Below, in pieces: positions 48,631-61,849 of a stretch of DNA of 64,000 nucleotides. Each line of letters begins with the position of its first letter. The stretch's first letter is position 1. Below the pieces are notes generated by a model, which worked only from the letters and a program-made list of their open reading frames with translations, was not told the DNA's origin and made no database searches. The position numbers were made by a program, and so were the translations under genes. The stretch is taken from assembly GCA_037783415.1 (NCBI GenBank), contig JAZGTN010000022.1, forward strand, positions 8,840,001-8,904,000, written 5' to 3'. Source of the DNA: Leptasterias polaris (lineage: Eukaryota > Echinodermata > Asteroidea > Forcipulatida > Asteriidae).

Positions 48631-50083
48631 AGAGTCTGACTGTGTGCCAAATTCCATTCGTGTATCATCAAAGCCACAATTCCCCCAAATTTTGCCGCTA
48701 TCTGCTCCACTAAAAGCCAACTTGAATTTGCCAATTTCCTTCCTGAAACCCTAATAAACTCAATACTTGTTTACCGCATCTTCTAAACTGTTTCATCATT
48801 TTTAATTCAAAACCACAAGAAACAAATATATCATAATTAAACTTTATAGCCATGAAATACTCCACCTTCAACCTAATTTGTTTAGATGAAAGATTTGTTT
48901 CTTGTGAGCATTTTGTGCCTGACAGACAAAGAAAATGGGCCAGCATCACTGCCAAGGCTGTTTTTAGGCCCACAGATGGAGTTGCTAGCGTGTTAGGCAT
49001 TAATTTGGTAGGTGACATGCTTTGATTGATGATTGATGGGGGAAATCCAAACACTGAGTTTGTTCACACCTCATGAGTTAATAGCATGCTGAGCCAACAG
49101 GCAATCCTAGCATGCCATAAAATATTAAAATGCACAGTAATTAGGGCCGAGTGATATTACCACACCTCAGTACTGCTGCCTGCAGGCACTTTAATCCTAC
49201 TATAAATGATCTTCTGGTCCAATCAGGAGTTAGCCTTGGATATTAACTCCATTCATTCAACCTTCATTCATTCAACCTTGTTTCTCTAATGGTCTTAGTC
49301 TTGATGCTGTTGGGCTTGATTTGAAAAAATCTTATTTTTCATGTGATGGGAAACATTATCAAGCGCACACACTGCACATAAATAAACACAGATTTTTTTA
49401 AAATTGTTTTATAAATAAGACTAATTTCCTGAATAAGCGACTGTGGCTGCGGCTGGATCACCACAGTAACATTGGTTGAAGCATAGGTTGCCATTAGCAA
49501 CAGCCATAGCCCCAGCCACTTATTCAGACATGACCTATCAGCTCATGTACAAAAACTTGGGAAAGAAAGAAACAATTGGTCATGGGCGAAATCCTAATCA
49601 CATACATAATTGGTCTTTATCCCCGAAGCAATAATTGCAGATCAGTTAAACAATACTAGTGTGCATGGTTCATTATGACTAGCTTTAGTAGTGTATGCAA
49701 ATGAAGTACATACAACGAAGATGCAAAATTAACTGACTACAGTTAATTGCAACTGCACAGACTGGCGATTTTTAAGTGTCAAGCTACTAAATTAAGAAAT
49801 ACATACAGGACTGAACATGTACTGAGTCACAGTCAGCTGTACACCAAAGTGATGGCCTTACAATACTGTAATAAGTTACAAAATGTATACTGTAAATCAC
49901 AATAGGAAGTGAGAGACTGACTGTGCAGACTTGTGTACATTTTGTGCCTCTCACCCTTTGACCCGTTGATTGTAAACATGTGATGTCATGGGATGCACAC
50001 TCAAGGGACCCAACCAGCTGATTTGTGTGAAATCATCTCAGGAGCTTTACTCTCCTTAAAAGACCCCAGAGCCTCTAGAACTG
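48631..50083 (-). other. No gene seen
   Basis: Only short frames are present. At 49440-49520 a small inverted structure ('gtggctgcggctgg' against 'agccatagccccagccac') resembles the 24005 repeat. Confidence 0.4.
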
Positions 50084-50272
50084 AACCCAACTTAAAGCTG
50101 TAAAAGCAGAAAAAATTATTAGCAAATTCTATTGCTAAGCACAAATTGAGTGGGGGCACCAGTCGCAACGACACAAACTTCAAGGAACATCGGCTGGTTA
50201 CCTTATTCTTCTAAGCAAGATTTGTCTGTGCTTAGCAATTTTTTGTGCTTACAGGCTTTATGAAATTGGGCC
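50084..50272. mobile_element. MITE family C, inverted copy
   Basis: It ends GCTTTATGAAATTGGGCC followed by CAG; the left end CCCAACTTAAAGCTG is diverged and preceded by CTG. Internal 'gctggttacctta', 'aagcaagatttg' and 'cttagcaattt' place it in the family. Confidence 0.6.
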
Positions 50273-50273
50273 C

Positions 50274-51284
50274 AGGGCAGCCCGCCTAACCAAACGAACA
50301 CACTGAAGACAGGATACACTCTTCCCCTGGTTAACAATCACCAACTGAGTTCACTACAAGATGTTACTTTTAGTATGCAAATTATTCCCCTACCAGATTA
50401 TATGCAATCCTGCATTGTGTTAGATTTTCTCCAAACCAAACCTCTGTTCCAGCTCCTACCTTTTTCGACTGACTTTCCCATGCACCACAACAAGGCTGGT
50501 GGCAGAACCATCAGTCACTGCAGCAAGGGAGTGGGAGTGGGAGTGGAACAGTGTGCCAAATTTTCAACCAAAATGCCAAATTGAGAAGATAATTAAAACA
50601 TGTCTCTGTCAACATAAATCAATTTATTGCAGTAGATGTGACTATCAATTAATTCATTTATTCTTTTACTTGTTGATTACTGAAAGCTCTGTGATATGGT
50701 TTACAAAGTAGAGCATCTTTAAATGATGATTATTATTATCATTATCATTCTGAACTGATGTAAATCACTACTAGCCTACCTCAACCCCTGCATGTATTAC
50801 ACATGATAAGCAATGCCAAAATGTTATTTGCTTTCAGATATTGATAAAGATAGAGTTGACACAATGAACTAATGGAGACATAAAGTAATAAAATAGTTCC
50901 TGCCATTAAAAGGTGTACAACCTTGTGTGTGATTTTATATTATTTTAATTATTATTTTATTCATTTATTTTTGTTTTGTTGTTTTTGTCAGCTCCTATAG
51001 CTTTAAAACTGAGACAGAAAGACAGTGCACTGCACAGGTGCTCACGGTATTACACTCTTGACAGCATGTTATCAAGATCTACCTCACCTTAGTGCTGTAT
51101 ATTTAGAACTTTATGTTTATCAACATGTCATGTTTTCCCACAATATTTATGTAGTGAACAAATCAATATTACCACTGCTGAACTCTTGCTACATGTAGGC
51201 AGGGATGTGATTGCACAAAAATGACAAATCTTGAAAATTGGATAATAGTCTGCTCTTGGGCTCAGTGTCTCAGAGCAGCTGAAT
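50274..51284 (-). other. No gene seen
   Basis: This is AT-rich sequence with a T/A-rich tract at about 50935-51000 (TTTTGTTTTGTTGTTTTTG). No element is recognised. Confidence 0.4.
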
Positions 51285-51456
51285 AAAGAAGACTGCTAAT
51301 ATTTATTGCTGAACAATTTTCTGCTAAGCAAAAATAAGCAGGACACCAATCACAGATGGATGTGACATGGCATGTTGGCTGGTAACCTTTATTCTGGTAA
51401 GCAAAATTGTTTTGTGCTAAGATGCTTTTTGTGCTTAAGCAGCTTTGTGAAATATT
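51285..51456. repeat. MITE family C, inverted and eroded
   Basis: 'ttctgctaagcaaaaataag', 'ggctggtaaccttta' and 'gtgcttaagcagc' in this order identify it. The terminal repeats have decayed. Confidence 0.55.
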
Positions 51457-52444
51457 GGTCTTGAAGATGAAGTTCACTGAATAGTATAAAGAATGTTACA
51501 TTAAAGAGGTTTACAGACTCTCTACATCACTACAAATAGAAATCTAGAGGTTTAGAAGGAGCAATAAATGAATTGTTTTATAGAAACTTTTAAGCACTAG
51601 GTCTCAAAGTGTCCATGGAAAAACTGATGGTTCAAGACATGTCTCATGACCTTGACAAACAAACATATTGTGACCTTTTATTCAGATCAGTATGGTCTCT
51701 GTTGTAGGGTTAAGCTTTTAAAAATAAACAGGAGCAAACAAAACAACCCCACTATAATATCGACTCAAGTTTAGCTCAAATCTCACACAGAATCAAAATA
51801 GTGACACAACAAATATTTCTCCAGTGCTTTTTAAAATTAATTTATCGTGGGAAAAAGAAAAGCTAAACAAAGGATACAAGACACATGCAATAAACGAAAC
51901 TGCTTATTAATTTTTCAGAAATACTACGCGCATGGATGGAGTTGACACAAACACAAGGCCTAGAAATTAGCGTGCTATTTAGGTGGCTGTAGATCATGTT
52001 ATGAATATTGACCCGTGGTCCGTGCCCAGACAGTTGCAGTCAACTTATCGCATAATGCCCGCACGCAGGCATATTCCCTAATGCATTTGTGTATGTGCAG
52101 GCAAGCAGAAGTGAACATGTGACAGGGATTATTGGCAATAATAAAACCAATGCAGCTGCACAATGGCTGTTACTACATTGACTGCTATCAACCAAGTCAA
52201 GCCGACTATGGTGAAATTACACACATACAAAATATGTACAAAGCATGATAGTTTGCAGATTTCAGTCCATGCAATATGGGGCAACTCACTTTCTACAAAA
52301 TTGTTATTCATTTATCAATCCTCCTACATTTTCAACCTTTTCCAGTGAGTAGACCAACCATTTGAAAAACATTCAATTGCATGGGTTGTATGGTGGCATA
52401 TCTTTGCAAAAAACAAACTGTGTATTGATGGGTTTTTCACCAGA
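51457..52444 (-). other. No gene seen
   Basis: 51505-51530 shares 'gaggtttacagactct' with SINE family W. Otherwise nothing is recognised. Confidence 0.4.
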
Positions 52445-52690
52445 TGATAACATTACATGGAGGCTGGCGCAGTTTGTCTATCATTCAAAATGGTAAACCA
52501 CAGTTGAATGATGTTAAAATTGAATGGTCAGACAGTAGGAGGGTTGACTGTGTACTGTCATAGAGGAATAAAATAGATGGTTGCATTCACCCTACGATAT
52601 CATATCGTAGGGTGGCATAGTTTATCTATCCATTAAAACCATGTCGATGATATTGAATGGTAAGACAGTAGGAGGGTTAAATGGATTATA
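52445..52690 (+). repeat. Two dispersed units of the CAGGCTG satellite
   Basis: 'ggctggcgcagtttgtctat', 'cagacagtaggagggttgac' and, after a short palindrome TACGATATCATATCGTA, a second unit 'gtggcatagtttatctat' / 'agacagtaggagggttaaat'. Confidence 0.6.
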
Positions 52691-52908
52691 TAGGAAAAGT
52701 GCCGATATTTATGTACACTAACTTTTGATGACATCATTTTAATATACGACACCATGAACGCAGCTGTAGCAAGCTCATGTCAACACTGTCTCGATTCTCA
52801 AATTCCCGGTACGCGTGCCCATAGTCTAGTTGTGTACACATCATTCATCAAAGTACTTACATAGATCAAACAAATGTATCTATGGCCTGGAATTCTACAG
52901 GGACCGCT

Positions 52909-53300
52909 ACATCCCAGTGCACTTGTCTTGGTCTCTCTTTAAATGTCAGCTTCTTTTTCTCTCTTTAAATGTCAGCTCTTTTTCGAGTACTCTGTGCACC
53001 ATGAAAATGACCGTACCTCCACAAAGATGACATTCCAGACCCTAGTTCCCAATTCGTAGCATGACCAAGGAAGGAAACCAACATGACTGAGGCATTCAAA
53101 CCAGACTTTTAACATGTACACTTGCACTTGTCTTGGCCTTGGTACTCCTTTAAAAGCAAGCTCCTTTTTCGAGTATTCTGTGCACATTGAAAATGACCTT
53201 ACCTCAACAAAGATGACATTCCAGACCCTAGTTCCCAATTGGTAGCATGACCAAGGAAGGAAACCTACATGCCCGAGGCATTGAAACCAGACTTTTAACA
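52909..53300. repeat. Direct duplication, two copies of about 180 bp
   Basis: Both copies carry 'cacttgtcttgg', 'tttttcgagtactctgtgca' or a close form, 'aaagatgacattccagaccc', 'agcatgaccaaggaaggaaa' and 'ccagacttttaaca'. They are adjacent and in the same direction. Confidence 0.9.
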
Positions 53301-53841
53301 TTCACTCCCAGCCTAATCAATCCTTCTAGTTTACCAATTCTACAAACTCATATAGACAGCAACAAGGTTAAATGAAGCTAGTTAGAAAACCCAATACTTG
53401 CACTATGGCAAAGCCAAGAATGTTACTCCTGTGTATTGCATACCATCTGGCCATCTTGATGTATCTTTGTTACTGTATTGATTCCATTAGCATTAATAAT
53501 CAACAGGGCATGAACCTCTCTATGGAGTGTCAATTGGTAAAAATCAATGCAGCACTTATTTATAGTCAACTACAGCGCATTTACCACCACCACTGGTCAG
53601 TCAAGTGTTCACAGCTTTGACTAGTAGGCATGAATTGAAAATGATCAGTGACAGTCAAGGACTGACTATTAGCCAAAGGATTTCAATACCTTCAAAATAC
53701 ACACTAGTTTGTATAAATTGACTCCCTGAGGTGCAACGGGCATACAATGGAAAATTGATTACAACATTCATGCCAGACGCGGGTAAAATTAGATTTTTTT
53801 ATTTTTATTTTTTTCAAAACATTATAACATGGTATAATACT

Positions 53842-54960
53842 GCAGGCTGGTTTAATTTATCTAATGTATCATTCAAAACCACACTGGATGAAAAGTCAGA
53901 CAGTAGGGTGGACTACACAGTGCATTTACATAATGTACAACAGGCCGACATAGTTTGTCTAACATTCAAAACCACAGCGAATGATATTGAGCGGTCAGAC
54001 AGTAGGAGGGTTGACTATACAGTAAATGCATTTACCACACATGATGTCATGTTGCAGGCTAACCTAGTTTATCTACCATTCAAAACAACAGGGAATGGTA
54101 TTGAACAACTAGACAGTAGAGGGTTGACTATACTGTTGTGCATTTACCATACATGATATCATATTGCAGGCTGACAGTATCTACCATTCAAAACAACAGG
54201 GAATGGTATTGCACAACTAGACAGTAGGAGGGTTGACTATACTGTTGTGCATTTACCATACATGATATCATATTGCAGGCTGACAGTATCTACCATTCGA
54301 AACCACAGTGAATGATATTGAACAACTAAACAGTAGGAGGGTTGACTATACTGTTTTGCATTTACCATACATGATATTATATTGCAGGCTGACATTATCT
54401 ACCATTTGACACCACAGTGCTAGACAGTAGGAGGGTTGACTATACTATTTTGCATTTACCATACATGATATCATATTGCAGGCTGACATTATCTACCATT
54501 CATAAATACCTTGGACAGTTTATCCATTCTGATTGGTGGAGACCACGTCACGTGGGGGTGTTTAAACGTTATTCTTTCACTTTTTAACAAATTGGCATTT
54601 ATGAATGGGAATAAAAGAGTAGTGACTCGTTCTTAAACGGTCGTTTAAAACCTTGCAGGGTCGTGGCCGGGCGATAAAGGCCCTCGTGGCCGTGCGATAA
54701 AGGCCCTCGCCTTCGGCTCGGGCCTTTATCGCACGGTCACGACCCTGCCGGTTTTAAACGGCCGTTTAAGAACTCGTCACCACTCTTTTATTCCCTTATT
54801 CAAAACCACAGCGAATGATATTGCACAACTAGACAGTAGGAGGGTTGACTATACTGTTTTGCATTTACCATACATGATATCATATTGCAGGCTGACATTA
54901 TCTACCATTTGACACCACAGCGAATGATATTGCACAACTAGACAGTAGGAGAGTTTTTAA
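53842..54960 (+). repeat. Tandem satellite, unit about 98-112 bp, interrupted
   Basis: Units start at about 53842, 53940, 54054, 54166, 54276, 54385, 54478 and 54888 with GCAGGCTGACATTATCTACC, then 'caccacagtgaatgatattg', 'agacagtaggagggttgac' and 'tttaccatacatgatatcat'. A foreign element occupies about 54496-54795. Confidence 0.9.
54496..54795. mobile_element. Compound palindromic insertion in the satellite
   Basis: A first inverted pair CCATTCATAAATACC / GGCATTTATGAATGG spans 54496-54608. A second, larger palindrome (54607-54795) has arms starting GGGAATAAAAGAG and ending CTCTTTTATTCCC, with a GC-rich centre around CTCGCCTTCGGCTCG and an internal duplicate of GCGATAAAGGCCCTCG. TTCA occurs at both junctions with the satellite. 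Confidence 0.8.
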
Positions 54961-56247
54961 TGGATCTATTAAGCAAGATGGGTTTAAATGAAAATCAAAC
55001 GATTCATTATGCAGTACAATACAGAGCATGCAAATGCACTCCAAGTCAGACTAACTATTAGGTTGTGTACAAAATATACATTGTGTACACTGGATGCCTG
55101 GCCAGCCTTGTGCATAATGCGCTATAATAAGAAAAGCCAATGACATGTAAAGGGTAAAGTCAACACCAATCTGCCAGTCACAGCATACCATGTCAGAATG
55201 GAGCCATCTCCGCTACATGTACATGTTCGTCTGTATCTCTCATCTGTAAATATCTCATCTATTTATTTATTAATTTGTAAATCAGTTTTCTGAGTGTCGT
55301 TTAAGAATGATTACTAGCGGCTTAAATGTTTTTAAATATTAGATTGCTTTATTTATGAACACAACTATTTGTTTTAATGTGTTTTTTTGTTAAGCAGAAG
55401 AGCAGCCACAGTTTATGTTGTGTACTGTGCACATGTAGCAATAAACCAAATAATAATAACAGTGAACGATTTTCCTTGTCATGAGCAAATTGCTACACAA
55501 AATGCATCAGTTGCTACTCAAAAAATCACAAAAATCATTCCCTGGTTAATGATACTACTACCACTAATAATAGTAATAATGAAGATGCAAAGCGTGTAAT
55601 TGCAATACTCCAGCCACATCTTTAAATTTGTATGAACTTATCGCACTAGATGCAGCATTTACACTACAGCTAATTAAAATCTGAAAAAGACATGTAATCG
55701 TAGTTCCACGCATGTGGATAAAATTTCCAATGATTGGTTCCAGGATTTGTTTCCTATAATGTCGTCTAACTACATACATTCGATGTAGCATCACAAAAAT
55801 CTAATTATGTATCATAGAATGGCACTAAGTATTAAAATCTGACATGACATCAGCAGTACCTATTCCATTATTACAAGTACATGTACCACCAGACAATTAA
55901 ATACCAATGACAGACTGAATATCTAATGTGATACAGACCTTGTCCACTCGTAAATCCAGACAAGAATGAGGGTACTTTACATACCTCAGTGGACCCTATA
56001 ATTTCTACATATAAGGAAATGACACCAAATTGAGTGAGAGCAGCCAGGGGTCATTCCTTATTCAACTCCAATACAATAATGACAACTAGAATGTCACAAA
56101 TACTTGAGATGGATCTACTCCGGGGAAGAAATGCCCGCCGGTGATCCTGCCACACTAGAATAGAATAACATGCGCATGAATATTCCGGTAGGAGGGTTAT
56201 CAAATATCATTGTAAGCTTCACCCCCTTGGAACCGTTTTAAATTATC
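54961..56247 (-). other. No gene seen
   Basis: This is AT-rich sequence; short open frames only. No element is recognised. Confidence 0.4.
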
Positions 56248-56272
56248 TTTTTTTTGGGGGGGGGGGGGGGGG
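56248..56272 (+). repeat. T8-G17 homopolymer pair
   Basis: Eight T are followed by 17 G. Comparable T/G junctions occur at 36422-36444. They are candidates for polymorphism or assembly error. Confidence 0.95.
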
Positions 56273-56734
56273 AAAGAAAACCAATTTCAATTTGTCCTCA
56301 AATAAATCAAGAATGAGGTGATCAATGCAGACTGTTTCCCAGCACCCTATGTCTATGTGTATCTCCAATGTAAACAAGTAGTCGATAACATAATTTGACT
56401 TTGTATTCAAATGTATGTTTAGCCCATTAAAGGGCGTGCACAATAATAATAATAATAATAACTGTACAGTACTACGCCTTTCTTATATACCGCTTTATCG
56501 CACCCGAGGGCATCTCAAAGCGCTCAATAATTTCCTACAAGGAATGCGGAGCTATGTTTGAAATACAAGACCTGTTTATTTACATAGCACCATGTAATGG
56601 CTTACAAGGTGCTGTGGCACAATCTGCAACCAACCATGATAGAAAACACCTCAGCAAACCCCTACTCTTACTGATAAGGGCACTGGGTTCATTTACAGTA
56701 CAGGTATTACACAACACAAGGGACCTACGGCTTT
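56273..56734 (-). other. No gene seen; AAT microsatellite at 56441-56461
   Basis: Only a short AAT run and a possible SINE leader ('cgcctttcttatataccgct') are visible. Confidence 0.4.
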
Positions 56735-56880
56735 ACGTCCCATTTGAAGGATGAAGCAATTGTGGTTAAGTGTCTAAGACACAAGTGTCAAGACGGGGAC
56801 TCGAACCCACACTCTGCAGATCAGAAACACAAGAGCTTTAGTCAAGTGCAATTGACCGCTTGGCCACGACAAGCCACAAT
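56735..56880 (-). repeat. tRNA-derived SINE copy (family S1)
   Basis: Read in minus: TGGCCAAGCGGTCAATTGCA (A box), then 'ctcttgtgtttctgatctgc', GTGGGTTCGAGTCC (B box), 'gacacttgtgtct' and 'aaccacaattgcttcatcc'. It is the best preserved S1 copy of the window. Confidence 0.75.
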
Positions 56881-58328
56881 GTTGGTAAGACTGAAAATTA
56901 TGTTCACAGATTTACACAGATTTTTGCCATGTATGTAGTGTTGCAGCACTGGACTTTTGCAACAGGCGTATGGAAATAAATATAGGATGGGTATATAGAA
57001 TTCTCATCCTTGTTCCCAAAATAATCGTTCCCGCTCGTTTGTCCAAACATGGAAAGGCTGTGTCACAGCAGACAAGGTTGGTGTCTGCATGGATTCACTA
57101 AAGTTATTTAGAAGGTTTATTAAAGAGAGTTTTCAGAGTGTACAATGTAGGTTAGATGAGTTCCTGGGTCTGTTTTGTGTTTAAATGTTCAAATGACAAC
57201 TATCAAATATATTTCGTTCAGGTATTGTGTGGCTTTTCTAATTCCCTTGGCTTTGCCATATGAAATGAAACAGTTCATTTTTCACCTCGAGATTATAGTC
57301 TACGACAATAAAATACATTCAATATTTGTATGATTACTATGACTTATAACATTGCAATAAATGCAGGGATTTACAAACCCTCATCTATTTATGTATCAGG
57401 GTGTGTTCTGGTATTTCTTCCTGCATGATACGCCTATTGATGATTTCATATAATGGATATGAGTGGCACATTATGCATGCAGGTCAGAGACAAGTGAAAA
57501 TCACACCTGAGCAATGGTCCAATCAGGCTGCCTGCATAAGACCATCTGTACCAGTCCAGGCCTGTGGGAAGAACTCCGCAATGATTACTTCAACTATAAG
57601 ATGTAAAATGATGACACACGTACATATTGTGTAGTGTAGATGACTACTCTGTGTACAGTGTGGATGACTCACTTCATTGGATACAATACTAAAATAGCAA
57701 GCAATCATCAACATACAGTGTCTTAAAGAGTGTGTGAATAAGATTGCGGTAAACTTCACGGGCATGTTTACTAACTTCAGATCTAAACATAAATTACACA
57801 TAATGACCCCTTGTACCATTGTCACACACGGCTAACGTCTGCCAAACTCACCATTTTGGAACTCAAATTACATGTAAAAATCACCGTAAACACATAAATG
57901 TTGGGTCGCCAAAAATGTGATTTACACTGTATAAAAACACACAGGGACGATTGTGATGATTGTCATGATGACATCAGGTGGATCGCTATTTTTCAGTTCA
58001 GATAATGTTACTCTCAATCCTGCTTATTAAAAGAGGATTTCTTAAAACAAATTCCAAAAGGAAGGGGAAAAAATCCACTCCTAGCAACTCATTACATGTA
58101 TATGCCATGAGAGTTTTTTCTAGGTGGATACCGGCGCTCTACTAAGTGTTCTTTATTATTGCTATTAATTAAATGAAGTATTTGTGTTTTCAAAATAAAG
58201 TTTTGGTTAGTAAGCAGTTTGCAACAGCTAATTCTATTTTCGAAAAGAAAAAGTTTGTCTAAGATTAACATAATTTCTACATAAGTTGAAGTGTCTGCAC
58301 ACAGACACACCCCCCAAAAAACCCACAT
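56881..58328 (-). other. No gene seen
   Basis: Stops in all frames; no element is recognised beyond the short word 'gatgatgacatcaggtg'-like at about 57955, shared with 22585 and 24795. Confidence 0.4.
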
Positions 58329-58661
58329 GCAATTTTAAGTTTGCTCAAACAAAACCTCCACTAAAGGAGTGAATAATATACTTACATTTATATTTTGTGC
58401 AACTAAAGAAATAAATACACGTAGTTCCTGTGTGAATTTCTGAGGCTAGTTTTCCCGTTGCTATGTAAAAAAAAACAAAACACATGTGCAATTTAAGTTT
58501 GCTTTTACAATCGACTTATTATTTAGCTTAAAAACAAAACGTCCACTAAAGGAGTGTGTAAAATATTTACATATGTATTGTGCAACTAAAGAAATAAGTA
58601 CACGTACGTACAAGTACAAGTAGTTCCTGTCTGAATTTCTGAGGCTAGATTTCCCGTTGCT
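58329..58661. repeat. Direct duplication of about 160 bp
   Basis: Copy one (58329-58461) and copy two (58487-58661) share 'caatttaagtttgct'-like starts, 'ccactaaaggagtg', 'gtgcaactaaagaaataa' and 'tgaatttctgaggctag'. Copy two has an extra ACGTACGTACAAGTACAAG stretch. Confidence 0.88.
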
Positions 58662-61189
58662 TTGGCCGTACATAATCCACCAAATATGTTGTGTCTCACT
58701 GCACATATGGATTACCACGCTTACACGTCATTACGTTCAATTACCCTCTACACAGATCCTTGTATATCCAGCGTAATTACATTGCGCATCCCTGTTAAAT
58801 TACTACTCATAATATTTTTTTCCCCCACACAATATTATTTAATTAAAAAGCTTTACTGCTTTAATTGTAAAGGGATTACATAATCCCCTGTGATTATGGA
58901 ACCCCTACAGGGCTGGGATGTCCTTGAATTTGTTATGGCCATCAATGTATTTTTCCTACTAACAGTTAATTTGCTTGATTATGTGTGGTCTCTGAGGGTA
59001 CCATTTTGGAAGATTAATTCTCTGATTTTTCTGCAGATTGTAAATGATTCCCATTGTGGACTTTGTTGTAAAACTGCATGTTTTGCATTCAGTTTGTTGA
59101 TAGTTGACACAAATTGCTGTCAATAAATTTCACAAACAGCACCTACATCAAATCATGTCTGGGATACCATATTTGGGAAAGGCCATTTTCATTTTGAAAA
59201 GGGTATCCATTGGAAAAACTCAAAGTCTATGGGACATTTTGGAGATGGCATGAAGGCCACAGGGCCACAGGGCAACAGAGGCCTAATACTTAATAGTCTC
59301 CATGTAATTCCATCCCTGTCATGTCTTATGTACCATGATCTTAACTGTAATTTCAAAGAATATTGAATTGGGATCTTAAAGATCAGATTGAGCAAAAATT
59401 GCAACAAGTGATCTCTGCTGAAATTCATCTTAAAAATGTTTTCAATCAATAAGGAAATTGAGTTTAACACATGAGTTAAACAGATTTTAATTGTAAAAAA
59501 ACCCCAAAAAACCCTTCTCCGATGCTTTTTAGAATGATGCTACGCCATATGTAGAAGCTTAATTTTGTATAGCCGCTTTATTGCAATAAGGAAGCAATAT
59601 CCTACAAATGACGCCAACGTATTGTAATTTTGATGCACACCGTCAACGGCAGTTGTGTAGCGAGTTTTTCAAAACTTTGAGGTTGGGCCTTTTGGTCAAT
59701 AATTGCAAAAAAATCAGAAGTGTAAAAATATTAAAATTAAAAAGTGTTCCAACAGTGAATGGACATGCAGACTATACTAAAAAATATTTTGACTTGATTA
59801 GAACGAATAGTTTGTTAATTACTCTCAAATTTCAACAACAACAAAATTGACAGAAAAGGTAGGCAACTTTTCCCATCCATATTTGATGACAATTGAAGTT
59901 GATTTTAAAAACAAAAATTAAACCAACAACGAATAAATCAACTCAATTTATTTTCGGTATTTTGTAAGCCTGCATGTCCCTTCAAACACTTAAAAACAAA
60001 TTACAATCATTGAAAAAACTTGTAACATTACGGTAGAAAAGTGGTACACTACACGTGTACATGTATTATTGTGTTCCGGTCAGAACTCCACACTAAAGCA
60101 ACCCCATAGGTGGTATACTGCTGTACCTACAGGCAGTTTACCACACACTTCTGAAAATTGATGACACCATATTATCATTGTGAATGCATATCAAATACCA
60201 ATAATATGAACACTTGATAGACCACTAAAGGTATGAAATCAGTACACATGCAACTGTGTCAATACAAGCCACAGTAGTCATTCCAATTGTGTTAGATGAT
60301 ATACTTACCATCCCAGCCAGTCAAAACCACATGATCACAGACCCCAATGTCTACCACTCAACACCAGTTAAACACACTGGATGCTAACCACAAAACAACT
60401 TGTGTATTAACAACTCAGTCAGGTGTGACAGCGAACCAGTCATCCTGAGAATAACACACCTTGAGTATAGTGAAGCACTTCAAACCAGAGGGACTAGCAT
60501 GGTGTCCAGGCCACAAAAGCAGCTCTCTTTGTAATGTTGTGTCACAAGCCAGCCAAACCACAGGAGTTGTCAGACTACTTCATGCTTGTTTTCACAAGCT
60601 GAATGGCATGATTGCCAGATCCTGTACAGAGTTTTAACACACTTCATTTGCCTCCACTCATTGCTATTCACGAGACGCTGCGCTTTTGTGGCCTACAGGG
60701 ACGCTCATTTAAATAATCAGCAGACAAAGGGGGCCTGAATTGAACGCCGCAATAATGGAGGTTATACCTTCCGAAGACTACTGCCAGTTCTATCTTTAGT
60801 TGTAATAACATGTAAACACACACTGTTTGTTAGGACTCTATTATTAAATGCAAACATGCGCTCAACACTAAAGGTACTTATAATGTGTCTGATAGTAAGT
60901 ACATCAATAGCTACTCAAGTTCTGTGAACCCTGAACCCATGATCAACAAGACACACAAACCACTGTTTGCCGATGGAGTGGATGTTGTAATGAATAGTTA
61001 ACTTCCGCTTAAAGCTCAATGTGGCTGACTTGACAAATAATATGGATACAATTTAGAGTTGTGGACTAAAGTAACACTGCTGACTTCCACAATGTGCTTT
61101 GTACTTGAAGTTTCTTGGGACCAGTCATCAGTGGGAGTGGGGGTGGGTGTTTTAATAAAACAAAAATGGAGGGTGGTGACCATAAAGCT
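58662..61189 (-). other. No gene seen; family H copy at about 59170-59335
   Basis: 59170-59335 carries 'aaagtctatgggacatt' and 'cacagggcaacagaggcc' (family H). The rest has short open frames only. No promoter signal could be identified with confidence. Confidence 0.4.
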
Positions 61190-61366
61190 GCTTTCAAGCA
61201 GAAAATATTTTTAAACAATTCCTGCTTAGCAAATGAGCAGGATACCAGCCACAGATTTTACATGCGACATGGTATTTTGGCTGGTAACCTCACTCTGGTA
61301 AGCATATTTTTGTTGTGCTTATACACTTTTTGTGGTTTTAAAAGTAGCTCTATGAAACCAGGGGAA
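61190..61366. repeat. MITE family C copy, eroded
   Basis: It contains 'ctgcttagcaaatgagcagg', 'ataccagccacagatt' and 'ttggctggtaacctca'; ends decayed ('agctctatgaaaccaggg'). Confidence 0.55.
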
Positions 61367-61549
61367 GTCTATCTCGCCAGAATTAAGTTTTGCCAACTTT
61401 AAGAAACTGGGTCTGAATCCTTGTCTGGAGAGGCCACCAAAGCTGGGCTTGTGTCCTTGATCTGAATCTCAATCTGAATTATATAGCCAGCAAAGCATCC
61501 TATGGAAAACTTCACACCAACTTTTGTAAAAAATACAATGAAGAAATTT

Positions 61550-61715
61550 CAGTTTCAGACGTGGGAGGAAAACCCCTGTAGGAAAAACCCACGCAGTCAG
61601 AAAGGGACTGAAAACCTGATCCACATGTAATTAGATTCCAGTCCAGGAATTGAACCCGGGTTCACTGCGTTGAAAGGCAGGGAAGAAACCACTGAGCCAA
61701 CCTAAACGCCCAATC
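61550..61715 (-). repeat. tRNA-derived SINE, minus orientation
   Basis: Read in minus: 'ggcgtttaggttggctcagt' head, then B-box-like CGGGTTCAATTCC. It differs from S1 and S2 and resembles the family W head. Confidence 0.5.
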
Positions 61716-61849
61716 TTACAAGTATTTGTATTCAGGTGGCAAGTGATTGAATCTGAACCAACAGTCAACTACATCTATAGACAACCAAATGAAATCCTAA
61801 TACTCTTGGTAAAGGGCACCTCCTCTATGAGGGAAATGAAACAGTGTTG

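Noticed and set aside
56790..56880. Functional tRNA gene suggested by A and B boxes
   Set aside because: The arms do not fold as a tRNA and the same sequence recurs as a dispersed repeat with a shared tail, so it is a SINE.
59608..59850. 80-codon plus-strand frame
   Set aside because: The composition is AT-driven (Lys, Asn, Ile, Leu), with no splice support or recognisable domain.
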